Both the position numbers and the translations under genes were made by a program. Positions 32,595 through 44,385 of a DNA stretch of 64,000 bases are shown in pieces. The notes beneath the pieces were generated by a model. The model had not been told where the DNA came from. It did no database searches and was given only the letters and a program-made list of their open reading frames with translations. Position 1 is the stretch's first letter. Each line of letters opens with the position of its first letter. Origin of the DNA: Rhabdophis nuchalis (Eukaryota > Chordata > Lepidosauria > Squamata > Natricidae); NCBI GenBank assembly GCA_039707465.1, contig CM077645.1:147494503-147558502 (forward strand), in the 5' to 3' direction.

Positions 32595-33702
32595 ATCCAT
32601 CCGGTCCTGGTGATTTGAACTCGTCCAGGGCAGACAGGTGCTCACTTACCATTTTCTTCCCTATTTCAACTTGTGTTCCTAATCTGATATTTGTCGTGCT
32701 GTTTTTGATTGATTGGACTGTTTTATCCCTTTGTGTAAAGACAGATGCAAAAAAAGAGTTAAATAGTTCTGCTTTCTCCCTGTTGCTTATCATCTTCTTG
32801 CCATTTTCTCCCAGCAGTGGACCAATTGTTTCCTTAACTTTTTTTCTTATTTTTAACATGTTGGAAGAGGCTTTTTTTGTTATTTTTTACTTTTTTGGCA
32901 AGCCTTTCTTCATTGTGAGCCTTAGCTTTCCTCACTTCGTCTTTACAGGCTCGGGCTATTTGCTGATATTTTGCCTTGGTTATGTCCCCCTTTTTCCACT
33001 TTTTATATTTATCCTTTTTGTCTTTCAATTTGTCAGAGAGTTCTTTATGCAGCCATGCTTGTTTCTTTTGGGAACTGTTATTTTTCTTCTTCATTGGTAT
33101 TGCGCTGGTCTGGGCTTTTATAATCTCATTTTTCAAAATTTCCCAAGCTTCTTGAGTTGTTTTCCCCTTGAGGATTCTCATCCATGGAATCCTTCCCAAG
33201 CTCTCTCTGAGTTTATTGAAATTAGCTCTCTTGAAGTCTAAGACTCTAGTTTGACTTTGTTCAACTACTTTTGTTTGCATAATGTTGAATTCCAGTATTT
33301 CATGATCGCTTGCCCCCAAAGTTCCTGTAGCTTCTACACCTTCTATCATTTCCTCTCTGTTAGTGAGAATTAAGTCCAATATTGCTGATCCCCTTGTTCC
33401 CTTCTCTACCTTTTGGGAAACAAAGTTGTCTGCTAGGTTTGTTAGGAACCTGTTGGATCTTCCACTTGGTGCAGAGTTTGTTTCCCAATTGATGTCAGGG
33501 TAGTTAAAATCTCCCATTACTATTGCAGTGTGCTTCCTACATACCTTAGTTAGCTGGTTAGCAAAAAGTACATCCACTTCCTCTGCTTGGTTGGGTGGCC
33601 TGTAGTATAGACCTATGACAATATCGTTCCCCCCCCCAACCTTTAATATTGACCCAAATACATTCAAGATAGTTCTCATCATTGTTGTGCTCTATTTCTG
33701 TA
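32595..33702 (-). mobile_element. CR1 copy C: 5' part of the split CR1
   Basis: Minus-strand CR1 corresponding to 28871-29980 of copy B. It begins at ATGTAATCCATCC exactly where copy A stops, so A and C are one element. At 33702 it is 5'-truncated against an AAAAGAAAAG-rich target, and similar A/G-rich sequence flanks the 3' end of copy A. Confidence 0.92.
32834..33682 (-). pseudogene. CR1 ORF2 endonuclease part of copy C
   Basis: A 282-residue frame matching copy B residues of about 132 to 397: VIGLYYRPPNQAEEVDV, GDFNYPDINWE, GASDHEILEFN and the lysine-rich linker. It lacks the first 130 residues because of 5' truncation and shifts frame at a T-run near 32842. The RT half lies in copy A, 5.3 kb away. 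Confidence 0.88.
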
Positions 33703-33794
33703 GAAAAAGAAAAGAAAAAGAAAAAGAATGTGGTCTGCATCCCAGCTCAACAAAATGCACAGATACAGTATACGTGGTATCTTGCTCAATTGTA

Positions 33795-34440
33795 ATAACT
33801 GTGAGAGGGATCTTAGAGTCCTGGACAACCATTTATGAGCCAGCAGTGTGCAGCAGCTGCCAAAAAAGCCAACACAGTTCTAGGCTGCATAAACAGAGGG
33901 ATAGAATCAAGATCACACGAAGTGTTAATACCACTTTATAATGCCTTGGTAAGGCCACACTTGGAATACTGCATTCAGTTTTGGTCGCACGATGTAAAAA
34001 AGATATCGAGACTCTAGAAAAAGTGTAGAAAAGAGCAACAAAAATGATTAGGGACTGGAGCTAAAACACATGAAGAACTGGGTATGTCTAGTTTAATGAA
34101 AAGAAGGGCTAGGGGAGACATGATAGCAGTGTTCCAACATCTTAGAGGTTGCCACAAAGAAGACGGAGTCAAGCTATGCTCCAAAGCCCCTGAGGGCAAG
34201 AAGCAATGGGTGGAAACTAATTAAGGAGAAAAGCTAGTTAGAACTAAGGAGAAATTTTCTGACAGAACAATTAATCGGTGGAACAACTTGCCTCCAGAAG
34301 GTGTAAAGTTTTAAAGAAGAAACTGGAAGTTTTAAAGAAGAAATTGGATAACCATTTGTCTGAAGTGGTGTAGGGTTTCCTTTTGAGCAGGAGGTTGGAC
34401 TAGAAGACCTCCAAGGTCCCTTCCTACTCTGTTATTCTAC
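33795..34440 (+). mobile_element. Old CR1 3' fragment
   Basis: Plus-strand CR1 remnant with [20 protein letters not shown] and [12 protein letters not shown] still readable (33835-34017), then frameshifts. It ends near 34435 in a (CTACT)n-like tail. It is opposite in orientation to copies A-C and more diverged. Confidence 0.88.
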
Positions 34441-34919
34441 TCTACTCTACTCTATTCTTCTGTGCTTTTCTGTTGTGTTGGGGTCGTATTAGGTGCATTC
34501 ATTATATATTTTACAAAACTAAATAATATTGATTGATCTGAGGGAGGATGAAAAGCCATCAAGGTGCTGTCTCTGTGCTACATTTTTTAAAAATGCCTGT
34601 TGCTGAATATCTGTGGGCTAGAAGTAGAAACATCCTTGGGCCCAGGAGCAGGAGCAGTGTGAGGGATATTCCTGCTCATGGGGGAAGGGGATGGCCTGCT
34701 TACAATCTTTGCAAGATTTTCAGTGCTGTTTCAAATACATCCTATCTGAGCCAGAAATGGGATAGTTTAGATGCCAGACCTAATCTTTGGCTAATATTAC
34801 TCAGCTCCAGAGATGATTTTGGAATAGGGCAAAGACCCCATGTGAAAATATTCATTGTCTCCATATTTATCATGTATACCAAACACCAAGATTTTACTTA
34901 TATTGATCTTTGCCAAAAG
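34441..34919. other. No gene recognised
   Basis: A 153-residue frame (34548-35009) is open only because it runs into the GGAA array; no known domain is visible. Confidence 0.4.
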
Positions 34920-34994
34920 AGAAGGAAGGAAGGAAGGAAGGAAGGAAGGAAGGAAGGAAGGAAGGAAGGAAGGAAGGAAGGAAGGAAGGAAGGG
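34920..34994. repeat. (GGAA)n microsatellite
   Basis: About 18 perfect GGAA units. Confidence 0.97.
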
Positions 34995-35387
34995 ATTTCC
35001 CTTTGCTAAAATAGCTTTCATTTTGTACAGCCAATATGCATAGTTCTGGGTCATTTTCACAACCAAAATCACAACTTGCAACTTGGCCAGCTAATAGTCC
35101 AGGCACCTGAGTAGTAGTTCTGAAGTCATTAACTGTCTCTGGTCTAACCGCCATATTATTTTACTACTTGTCGTAGGGCTTATGTTTTTGCTTGGGTTTC
35201 GCTTTACTAAAATGTATTTTTTAAAAATCTGAGTCTTCTACAAACTGAAAATAATTTGTTTGGGAGGTTAGTTCTTCAGCAGGCCTGAGATTTTCTTCCC
35301 CTGAAAAGAAAGTTTTTCTTACATATTCTCAGAGGATTTGAGGATTTATTTCAAATTTCTCTTTGACATTAGTGAGCGAAGAAGGAG

Positions 35388-35744
35388 TAAAGGTGAAGGT
35401 TCCCCCGCACATGCGTGCTAGTTGTTTCTGGCTCTAGGGGAGGTGCTCATCTCCGTTTCAAAGCCAAAGAGCCAACACTGTCCGAAGACATCTCTGTGGC
35501 CACGTGGCGAGCGTGATTAAATGTCGAAGGCACACAGAGCGCTGTTACCTTCCCACCAAAGTAGTCCCTATTTTTCTACTTGCATTTTTTACATGCTTTC
35601 GGACTGCTAGGTTGGCAGAAGCTGGGACAAGTAACGGGAGCTCAGTCCGTTATGCGGCGCTAGGGATTCAAACAGCTAACTTGCAGACCTTCCGATTGAC
35701 AAGCTCACTTCCGATTGACAAGCCACTGAGCCACCATGTCGCTT
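35388..35744 (-). mobile_element. tRNA SINE with BovB-type tail, 9-bp TSD
   Basis: Minus strand: a tRNA-like head with A box TGGCTCAGTGG and B box GTTTGAATCCC, a body (GGAAGGTAACAGCGCTC), and a tail with GAGATGAGCACC and CCTAGAGCC-like words shared with the BovB LINE 3' end. Duplications AAGAAGGAG flank it (35379-35387, 35745-35753). It resembles the Sauria-type SINEs of squamates. A short internal duplication of TTGTCAATCGGAAG lies in the tRNA part. Confidence 0.85.
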
Positions 35745-35759
35745 AAGAAGGAGACAAAC

Positions 35760-36757
35760 CCATAAATGCACACACCTCTTATGTTCTAAACAAACCACTA
35801 AACAAACAGTAATCACATATAATATCATGTCATTGTAATAAATAATTAACTTTAGAATAATGTTACTTCATAGAGAAATGAGAAAGTAAGCATATGAAGT
35901 TCAAATAACAGTTCTTTGAACCGGAGACTTGCAATAAAATGCTTTTTCAGATGTACAAAGAGATTGAATTTTTCAGAGTACAGTATTATAGAATTTATGA
36001 CAAATGACTATCCTTTCAGCTTTGTAGTGTCAACTTTTTGTAATAATAAAACACATGCAGTATCTATTTCTGTTGCTCTCCTATGAGTTTTCCAATGGCT
36101 GATATATAATTCAAAAAGACATATGCATCTTCAAAAACAATGTGTCTCCCAGAACAAAATTAAGATTTGAAATAGCTTCTGTCCAAATGGGAACTGCTGT
36201 GGCACACAACAGTATCATACGATACACGGTTGCAGTTTTAGCATTACATGTTTAGCTTGTAAGTGAACCCATTGATTTTATCTTTCTTATAAGGCTAGTA
36301 CGTGAAAGAAAAAGAGGGGGGGGGGAAACCCTTTATTTTAATTAACCAGTATATAGCAAAATAAAATAATAAAATCCAATAATCAATATGGTAAATTATA
36401 CACAACATAAGATTATACATGTTAAATCTACAAAATCAGTAAAAATAATCTAAATAACAACAAGGGGTCAGAATTTTTTGTTGTTGAAATCACTGTACTT
36501 TTAAACATGTGAAAATATAGAAAATATCAAATATAGTATCAAAGCATGAAAGACCAGATCATGAAGGTCCAATTAAATGGATTTATTGCGAAACAGCCTA
36601 TGCGCAGGAACCTTCTCAACTAATGGTTAGCACATGCTTGGAATTAGATAAGGTCCATGGAATTCAAGGGGGGCAGGTTTAGATTTAGTCTGCTTATGGC
36701 TATGTAGGGAAAGTAGACAGATCTCTCTTTTAACTCCACTCCCAAATTATGCCTCTC
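35760..36757. other. No gene recognised
   Basis: AT-rich, without recognisable repeats apart from a G-run near 36313. Confidence 0.4.
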
Positions 36758-37013
36758 CTTTTCCTACATACGAAAATAAGACAGGGCCTTATTTTCTTTT
36801 GATCCCTGAAATAAGCACTTGGCCTTATTTTCGGGGAGGTCTTATTATTTTTGAAGTGCAGGAGGCGATGAGTGTGGTCACCTCATGGCTGCTGCTGTGT
36901 TGCAATATTTTCAGGGAGGGCTTATTTTTGGGGGAGGGCTTATTTTAGCGCATGCACTCAAAAGCCCAGTTGGGCTTATTATCCGGGGAGGTCTTATTTT
37001 CAGGGAAACAGGG
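36758..37013. mobile_element. DNA-transposon MITE (ATAAGAC group)
   Basis: The left end CGAAAATAAGACAGGGCC and the right end GGTCTTATTTTCAGGGAAAC are inverted repeats. The interior has GGAGGCGATGAGTGTGGTCA and TGGCTGCTGCTGTGTTGC, the complements of words in the 14.4-kb copy. It is the best preserved of the three copies. Confidence 0.7.
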
Positions 37014-37789
37014 TAAGTGCCAAAATAATCTTCCTTTCACCCTAATTCATTGGACATTCTGATTCCTTATTCAAGGAATAATATATGATAACCATAATAG
37101 CTTATGCTATATCTGCAATATATTATATCTGTAATATAATGTTGGGAATGGTAAGCGTTAAACATCAAAATGTCTTTTAACTGAAGTTATTGCCACTCTG
37201 CACTTTTTCTTATTTAGCAGCATTTACTTTATCCTTTGAAGTAATAATTGCAGCTGTTATTGTCCTTGTTATTCATCATTTCTTCATTCAGTGGGCACTC
37301 TGGCTGCCCATCTCTCTCAGTCTGTAGAAACCCAGTGGAAAGACTCACTTCTTCAAACTGGAGTATTGGAAATCAAGGAGGATACAGGATTATATCGGAA
37401 AATACAGAACATTTATATACATCATTGCTTCTAACTAAAAACAACAGCACATACTTTTGAGAACTTCACTGAAATTTCCCTTTCAAAGAACATTAAAAGC
37501 AAATATGTTTTCATTAAATTGAATGACAAGAAATAAAATAAAAAAGCAAGTCCATCCCCACCCCCCCGCATGGCACTAACCCTGATCCTTGATATATTAG
37601 TCCTTGCCATTTGAAGGATGGTGGAGATGGCCAATGAGGGCACCATTTGACCTGTATGGACATTAAAGTTTTTGTTCTGGTTTTATGTAATATTTGAACA
37701 TGACTTCTAAAGAAGCAATCCAACATAGACTGACTGCTTTAATGATCTTACACTGTATATTTATTCAGAAGCAACATTACTGAAGTCAA

Positions 37790-38243
37790 TATCTTCTGTT
37801 GCTCAGAAGAGCAACAAAGATGATTAGGGGACTGGAGATTAAAACATATGAAGAACGGTTGCAGGAACTGGGTATGTCTAGTTTAATAAAAAGAAGGACT
37901 AGGGGAGACATGATTTCAGTGTTCCTGTATCTCAGGGGTTGCCACAAAGAAAAGGGAGTCAAACTATTCTCCAAAGCACCTGAGGGCAGAACAAGAAGCA
38001 ATGGGTGGAAACTAATAAAGGAGAGAAGCAACTTAGAATTGAGGAGAAATTTCCTGACAGTTAGAACAATTAATCAGTGGAACAGCTTGCCTCCAGAAGT
38101 TGTGAATGCCCCAACACTACAAGTCTTCAAGAAGATGTTGGATAGCCATTTGTCTGAAATGGTATAGGGCTTCCTGCCTAGGCAGGGAGTTGGACTAGAT
38201 GACCTCCAAGGTCCCTTCCAACTCTGCTATTGTATTGTATTGT
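37790..38243 (+). mobile_element. CR1 LINE 3' end
   Basis: Plus-strand, 5'-truncated. An open frame (37799-38167, 122 residues) covers RRATKMIRGLEIKTYEERL to KKMLDSHLSEMV, the intact CR1 ORF2 C-terminus ending at its natural stop. The 3' UTR ends in (TATTG)n at 38229-38243. A fairly young fragment. Confidence 0.92.
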
Positions 38244-38939
38244 AAAATGGCTGTCTAGTACAGGATACCCATTTATGCCTGAAAGCATTTATCTTTGTAG
38301 ACTTGCAATTCAATATTATATGTGATTTTATTCTGTATTTTGAAGATTTAAAAGAAAGGATTGAAACATTTTCTTCTTTACTTTTATCCTTGCCTGTGAA
38401 ACGAATCTCTATCAGTAGCTTCATTAGCTAGACAAGCGATATTCCTGAATTTTGTACAACTATCATAACTTTTTTCGGTTGCCAACCATTAAAGCAATTT
38501 AATTCCTTCAATGTAGCAATATCTAGAAAGACTTCTTAATTCTGAATTGTCTCCAGTTCTCTGCTGTACTGCTGGAGACTTTTAGACATGATAGATTTTT
38601 AAAGTCATTTCATAGATTGTTATGAAAATATTATTACTAATACTCATCTTCCAGATTTCTTTTCATTCAAGTACATTTCTTTAAAATGATAAAGGATCTG
38701 CAGCATTCACCTAGTTTTGCTGAAAGGCTCCAGTATATATTTTAGCAAAATTTTCCAGCTCCAAGCTGGAATAAACTGAAAGAGAATTATTACTGTATGT
38801 ACACAATCATGGTATAAACACCTAGAAAGAGAAATCTTGTAATGACTATGGCTTCTAACATTTAATGATAATCCTGGTTTAATATCAAAGACAGGAGCAG
38901 CTCTGTGGTTCCTGGAAAACAAAACATAAGTGGTGGAGC
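38244..38939. other. No gene recognised
   Basis: AT-rich, no repeat recognised. Confidence 0.4.
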
Positions 38940-39345
38940 CAGTGGTAGGATTCAAATAATTTAACAACTGGTTTGCCCAGGGTTAGGTTGGCTATCAGGG
39001 GAGATGTGACCCATCCATCACTGTCCTCCAGCTAAGCTGCACACATGGGACAAGCCTTCTGCAATGGCCAACCTGACCTTGGGTGAACCAGTTGTTAAAT
39101 TACCTCCCCTGCTATCAAAGTGGACCCTGGGCGCTGAGCTGCAATGGAGAAATGGGCAATGGAGTAACCGGCACAAGGGAAGGAGGAGGGAAAGCTGCCT
39201 TCTCCTTCCCTTGCACTGGCCACTCTGTTCCTGTTTCTCAATTGCAGTTCAGCGTGATGCCCAGGATCCACTTTGATAGCAGGGGGTGGGTAATTTAACA
39301 ACCGGTCCGCTTGAACTGGTGCAAACCGGCTGAATCCCACCACTG
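38940..39345. mobile_element. hAT element, TSD RGTGGAGC
   Basis: Ends CAGTGGTAGGATTCAAATA / GGCTGAATCCCACCACTG. Flanks GGTGGAGC / AGTGGAGC match at seven of eight positions. The interior contains a further imperfect inverted pair around AGCTGCCTTCTCCTTCCC. Non-autonomous. Confidence 0.85.
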
Positions 39346-39577
39346 AGTGGAGCTACCTGGGAAGACTGATGATTGGAAGAAAGCCATTCCTGTACTCCTC
39401 CGCAAAGGGAAAAGTAACAAGTGTGAATGTCCAAACAAGATTAGAATGGACAGAATTCTAATCCAAAGTGTATAAGGGAGAGGGGGTGACAATGGGCATG
39501 GCTAAATTTCCACGGTAAACATTTGGATGTTTCAAATCTCCTGACCCACAGCTTCTATGGGCTTGTATACCCTAGCC

Positions 39578-40031
39578 CAGTGACGGCGAACCTTTTTTGT
39601 CTCAGCCGCCAAAAGTACACACTTGCCCACTATTGCACGCACTCGGGTGCCCACCCCCATAATTTAATCTCCCCATGCCATGCCCTCTGTGCAGGCATGC
39701 ATGACACCCCACCCTGCTGTCCCACACATGCATGCACAACTTTCTTGGAGTCTGTGGAGTGTGAAAACACCCCCCTCCCAGAGGCCCTCTGAAGGCCAGA
39801 AACGGCCCATTTTCCAACTTCGGGTAGCCCGGTAAGTCCATTTTTCACTCTCTGGAGGCTTCAGGAGGCTTTCCTGGAGGCTTCAGAGGACAAAAAACTG
39901 CTGAAAATCAAGGCCAAAAATCAGCAAAAGTGTGCATGCGTGCTGGAGCTGACAGGGCAACACTTTGTGTGCTCTCAGAAATGGCTCTGCGTGTCACCTG
40001 TGGCCCACATGCCATAGGTTCGCCATCACGG
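39578..40031. mobile_element. hAT element, TSD CCCTAGCC
   Basis: 454 bp, starting CAGTGACGGCGAACC and ending GGTTCGCCATCACGG. Perfect 8-bp duplications CCCTAGCC flank it (39570-39577, 40032-40039). CG-rich, non-coding. It belongs with 46092-46575, 55617-55976 and 61277-61632. Confidence 0.92.
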
Positions 40032-40039
40032 CCCTAGCC

Positions 40040-41504
40040 CATCTTCCTGCCTTGTAATAATTGCTACAACCACATATCATGATATCCCCTCCTCAATCCT
40101 TGGGCAGGGGAAAGGTATGAACCTCTCAGTCTAGGCATTTTACTGGTCAATAGAATTAAAATCAGAAGATAAAAAATGAGTAAGTTTTATGCTGCCAGTA
40201 CCTCACCTTGTAATTTGATGCATGTTATTAGGGAGATCATTCTCTCTCTCCTTCCCATTTGAGAGCTAGCTTAATCAATATCACAAGGTATAATGTAAAG
40301 CCGACTTGAGAAAAAGAAAAAAGGGAATGTAAACATTTATTTCTAATTTTAGGTAGTCACCTATAAATATAATCTCTAGTGGATGAATTGAAAATGATGC
40401 TACTAAAATCACAAGCAACTTAAAAAGAATTTGCCCTAAAAAGCTGTACAGGAAAATGTAAGTATGAGACCATAAATTACGATACTCAGAAACCCCAAGA
40501 GGCATCAAACATAAAATAATTTAGTTGCATAGATATCATAAAAATCAGAAACAATGAAGCGGTTAGTACCACACGGAAAAAGAAATGAAAATTAATTTCA
40601 TACCATAAAGTTTAGCTTGAGTTTTTTTTTTTTTACATAGCCTTCTTGAAGCGATTGTTGCCCGAAACAAATTTCTCTCCATTTCAATTATCTTTGTATC
40701 ATTCCTCCAGATGGTTTATGAGGATTCCCGTCAGATAATTTCTCACCAACTTCTTTTTGCAAAAGTTCTCTCCCCGCCCCCCACACTATTTAACATAAAG
40801 CGAAGGGGTGGAAATAATTTGCTCCTGTATATGAGCCAAAACATGCATTTCTCTCTCTTACTCAAATTTATTCAAATCCAGGCAAATAAATATGGATCCT
40901 GAAAGCTTTCAATTTGCTTGGCTTTTTACTGACATTCTGTAAAGGGAAGCTAACTTTACAATGGAGTAAAATTTCCGAAGTCCGTATGGTTTTAGACCAT
41001 GGATGGCAGATTTTTCCTTTTCAGCAGGGTAGCTGAATGTGAACAACAACAACAGCAAAACAAAACAAAACATAATGTATGTTTTAGGATGTAGAGAAAG
41101 TATGTTTAAAAAGTGAAGAGGTGAATAATGGATTGTTCTGCTTGAATGTGGAGTTGACGGATGGAATTGACAGTTGAATGCAACAGTGTATGATGGAAGT
41201 AAAGCATGCCTGAGAATAATCAAATTTCTCTTGATGATTTAATATATTTATGGATCGATCTGTAAGGAGTTCTTGTGATACAGGAGGTTTGTTTGTGATG
41301 CTAAAGGTTTGCGGAATGGGAATGCATGTGTGTTTTTGTGTGCAAAAGATACCTGTGTTGGCTGAGAACCCCAATAATGATTTGCAGCAACTATTCGATT
41401 GTATGAGGCAATGAGAAATATGGATCTAAAAATTGATACTCAAGGATCAAAGCTAGTTAGACTTGATAGAGAAAAGCGGGTAAGCAATTGCATGTTATTT
41501 ATTT
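40040..41504. other. No gene recognised
   Basis: Mixed AT-rich sequence with a T-run at 40622-40634. I see no gene or classifiable repeat. Confidence 0.4.
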
Positions 41505-41640
41505 TATTTTATTAAATTTATACCCCACCCTTCTCCTAAAAAAGGACCCAGGGCGGCGCACAGGCATCATTAAAAACATACAAAAATGCAAAAATCCAAA
41601 ATTGTTAAAAATTTATATAAAATGGCGAAAGTGATGAATT
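41505..41640 (-). mobile_element. L2 3'-terminal fragment
   Basis: A short minus-strand L2 end: (TTTTA)n tail, then CCCCACCCTTCTCC and AGGGCGGCGCACAGGCATCA. Only the 3' UTR was copied. Confidence 0.8.
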
Positions 41641-42238
41641 TGTGTAGCATTGTGAAATGTTTTCTAAAGTCAGAAAAAGATGTGTGGAATAACTGGTAGA
41701 AAAGTATTGAGTAAGTGCTTTATGTAGTCTACTGTGGGAAATTAATGTTTTTTATGAAGCAAATGAAAATAAAGGAAATAAGTATACATTTCTTCTGTCA
41801 AAGCCCTTTGCTTTAAAAAAAAAAAAAAGCGGCAGGGAATGTCTATAGCATTACAAAAATCATTCTTTAGAATCTGAGACTGATTATTATGGGAAGTAGG
41901 AGCTCAGCATGAGATTTTGAAAAGAGAAAATTCTGTGGAAATGGAATGATAATACAAGTTGTTTGATATCCCAGAGAATGGATACTCTTACTGCATCAAT
42001 ATATTACTTATACACACATACAAATACGAAGGCATTGCCTGATTTCGAGATGGCATGATATCACCTCCACAAGGGATTAGAATATTGGTATTCTGCAAAA
42101 CAGCAGGAAGAGGGATCTCCAGTTTTAACGTTACATTATTTTTGGCAGTTCTTTCAGGCTGAACAGCTCTCGTGGCTATTAGATGAAGGAAAGCTGCAGA
42201 GGAAACAGAAGGATGCCAAACTGTTTCTGCAGCTGTTA

Positions 42239-42485
42239 GGAGTGCAAGAGGATTTTGAAGAAAGTTGGCATCAAAAGCCATCAAGAAGGGGGGGGGGAAT
42301 GAAAAGAGAGAAACGGAGAGGAACCTGTTATCAAAATGAGGAGTCTTTCATCCTCTCTGAGGTTGGTTGTTTTATTGCAGAAGTTCTCATGAGCCAAACC
42401 AGGCAACATCATCCATGCTGTCAGGACAAACCCATTTTGTATGGATTTAAAAAAAAGAGATTTTAAAAAGTTAAATGTTTTTTTT
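42239..42485 (+). repeat. Inverted duplication, left arm
   Basis: About 245 bp whose reverse complement recurs at 45658-45901 with few differences (for example one base in GTTGTTTTATTGCAGAAG). The duplicated DNA has no recognisable repeat signature. The arms enclose 3.2 kb holding the HAL1-like element and the hammerhead repeats. Confidence 0.85.
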
Positions 42486-43670
42486 TTTATATTACAAAAG
42501 TTTTATTGGTCTTTACAAATCTCTGGAATAGGATAGGGTAAGGTGATACAAAAAATTTTTTGAGAACTTTCATGTCGAAATCGTTGGCCCCTCTGGGCTG
42601 CATAATAAGACATTGGTGATACATTTTTCAGTAAAACAACAAGGTGAAAATAAATGCAAATATCATTGTAAATTCTATGCTGGCAATCATGCACAAACAT
42701 CCAGATAAAAAGTTATACTGTATTAATAAAAAGCAAAGTCATTTTTTAGATCTAAGTCTCTTGGCAATTGTGTCTTCTTGTTCTCCTCCCTGGCCCCCAG
42801 CGGGCAGGGCCGTGGCCCCCTCTGCCCCCCCTGGATCTTCCCCCAGGATAGAGGAATGTTTTTTAAGAAAGGCATCCGCCTCAGCAACTGTTTTAATCTT
42901 TACTCTTCCTCCATCCCAGAACACCAACATCCCTTCTGGCATCGCCCACTTAAACCAAATCCCGTGGTTAAACAATTTTTTAGATAAGAAGGAATACTTC
43001 CTTCTCATCTCTCTAATCTTTTTTGGGATCTGCTTCAAGATGGCGACTTCCTTTTGTTGGTAAATTAACGGCCCCTCTCTCTGCGCCTTCAGAATTCCCT
43101 CCCTGGTTAACCTTCTAACAAATTTAATATGTATCTCTCTGGGTACTTCATTTATCCTGGCATATGTTGAATTTATTCTATAAATTAGGTCAATGTCCCC
43201 CCTGATCTCCTCTTCAAGTTTATGTAAATAGTCTGCTAAAATTGTACTCATGAGATCAGGGAGGCATTCACCAGCTTCCTCCGAAATATTCTGAAATCTT
43301 AAAAAATATGACATCCTTTCAAAATCCATCCTAGACATATGACCAGACAAATCTCCAATTTCAGTGTTAACATTTTTAAGTTCTCCCTTTGCCCCAGCCA
43401 ACCCCACTTCCAACTCCTCGGTCTTCTGTGTATTCTCCATCAATTTTTTCTGTGTTTCCAAAAGTTCAAGCTTAGAGCTGCAATGGTCTTTCCTCAAAGC
43501 TTTAATTTCCAGCACCAAGGAGTGTAACACTGCTTCCATAGCTGTCATTCTTTGTTCCAATCCTGGATTTTCTGGTTGTTTTTCTGAAGCCATGGTGAGC
43601 TATTAAAGTCAGTGCCACTAAGATGGCGTTTTTTGGGTGCGGCTGCTGGAGCAAGTCAGGAGAAGAAAGT
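42478..43670 (-). mobile_element. HAL1-like (ORF1-only) L1 element
   Basis: Minus strand: a short 5' leader (about 43670-43594), an L1 ORF1 (43593-42739), about 250 bp of 3' UTR, then a poly(A) tail (T-run at 42478-42489). No ORF2 sequence lies between ORF1 and the tail. A second copy with the same ORF1-to-3' UTR junction lies at 60760-61156, so this is a family layout rather than one local deletion. It matches the design of mammalian HAL1 elements. Confidence 0.75.
42739..43593 (-). CDS. L1 ORF1p-like RNA-binding protein
   Basis: A 284-residue intact frame. A coiled coil (about 12-90: heptad Leu/Met/Ile with LEQRMTAMEAVLHSLVLEIK and VNTEIGDLSGHM) would trimerise it. An RRM-like domain starts at YFLRFQNI (about 117-124). 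The C-terminal domain has the L1 ORF1 signature PREIHIKFV, ILKAQREGPLIYQQKEVAIL and the DGGRVKI segment. The C-terminal tail is Gly/Glu-rich and ends KRLRSKK. In L1 this protein coats its RNA as a nucleic-acid chaperone. An intact frame without ORF2 means mobilisation must come from L1 proteins in trans. It is transposon-derived, not a host gene, as far as I can tell. Confidence 0.88.
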   Translation of the reverse strand: MASEKQPENPGLEQRMTAMEAVLHSLVLEIKALRKDHCSSKLELLETQKKLMENTQKTEELEVGLAGAKGELKNVNTEIGDLSGHMSRMDFERMSYFLRFQNISEEAGECLPDLMSTILADYLHKLEEEIRGDIDLIYRINSTYARINEVPREIHIKFVRRLTREGILKAQREGPLIYQQKEVAILKQIPKKIREMRRKYSFLSKKLFNHGIWFKWAMPEGMLVFWDGGRVKIKTVAEADAFLKKHSSILGEDPGGAEGATALPAGGQGGEQEDTIAKRLRSKK

Positions 43671-43702
43671 TAGTTTTATGAGCTGATCAATAAATAATTG
43701 AT

Positions 43703-43762
<60 letters not shown>

Positions 43763-43766
43763 TAGA
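43703..43766. repeat. (GATA)n microsatellite
   Basis: About 15 GATA units, next to a fragment of the hammerhead-repeat tail (43664-43697). Confidence 0.95.
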
Positions 43767-43863
43767 TAATTGTTTTCACAACTTCCTGTTAGGGCCCCAT
43801 TAAGGGAGGAGACATACTGTTTCCCTCTCTGCCTTTCGGCTCATCACCAGGGACCATCTAGAC

Positions 43864-43998
43864 CAGAGGTTCCCAAACTTGGCAACTTTAAGACTTGTGG
43901 ACTTCAGCTCCCAGAATTCTCCAGCCAGCAGAGCTGGCTGGAGAATTCTGGGAGTTGAAGTCCACAAGTCTTAAAGTTGCCAAGTTTGGGAACCTCTG
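43864..43998. mobile_element. Palindromic hAT MITE, TSD ATCTAGAC
   Basis: 135 bp and nearly a perfect palindrome (CAGAGGTTCCCAAACTTGGC ... GCCAAGTTTGGGAACCTCTG). Perfect 8-bp duplications ATCTAGAC (43856-43863, 43999-44006). It is the best preserved copy of its family here. Confidence 0.95.
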
Positions 43999-44276
43999 AT
44001 CTAGACAGAGAACCATGAAATTACGTTGTGTAATATATATTTTTATTAGCTCATAAAACTAACACACACACACACACATACACATATATATATTAGGATT
44101 TTAAGGGCTGATTAACATTGTCTCATATATATGTAATTGTTTCACAACAACCTGTTATTATTAGGCCCCAATTAAGGGAGGAGACATACTGTTTCCCTTA
44201 CTGCCTATCGGCTCATCACTAGAGACCATCCAGACAGCAAGCCAAGAATTACGTTGTATAATATTTTAGATATGTG

Positions 44277-44385
44277 TGTTAGTTTTATGAGCTGATCAAT
44301 AAATTAAATTAGAGAGAGACCAAGATAGATCTATTTTGAGCTTATTAGCTCTCATCAGCTGGCCAGACCCCTTATTGGGGTTCGA
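44277..44385 (-). mobile_element. tRNA-like hammerhead repeat, copy 1 (headless)
   Basis: Minus strand. It contains the B-box side, the hammerhead module (44318-44364) and the tail ending CATAAAACTAACACA. The tRNA-like head is cut at the B box, where the copy meets copy 2 head to head: the junction is a palindrome around GTTCGAA (44375-44382). Confidence 0.75.
44318..44364 (-). ncRNA. Hammerhead ribozyme module 1 (core mutated)
   Basis: Minus strand, 47 nt: GGCCAG, CUGAUGA, helix II GAGCU/AGCUC with AAUA loop, then AAAA where GAAA is required, helix III AUA/UAU with GAUC loop, AUC site, UUGGUC. The G12-to-A change should abolish or strongly reduce cleavage, and helix I has a G·U in place of the first C-G. 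Confidence 0.7.
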
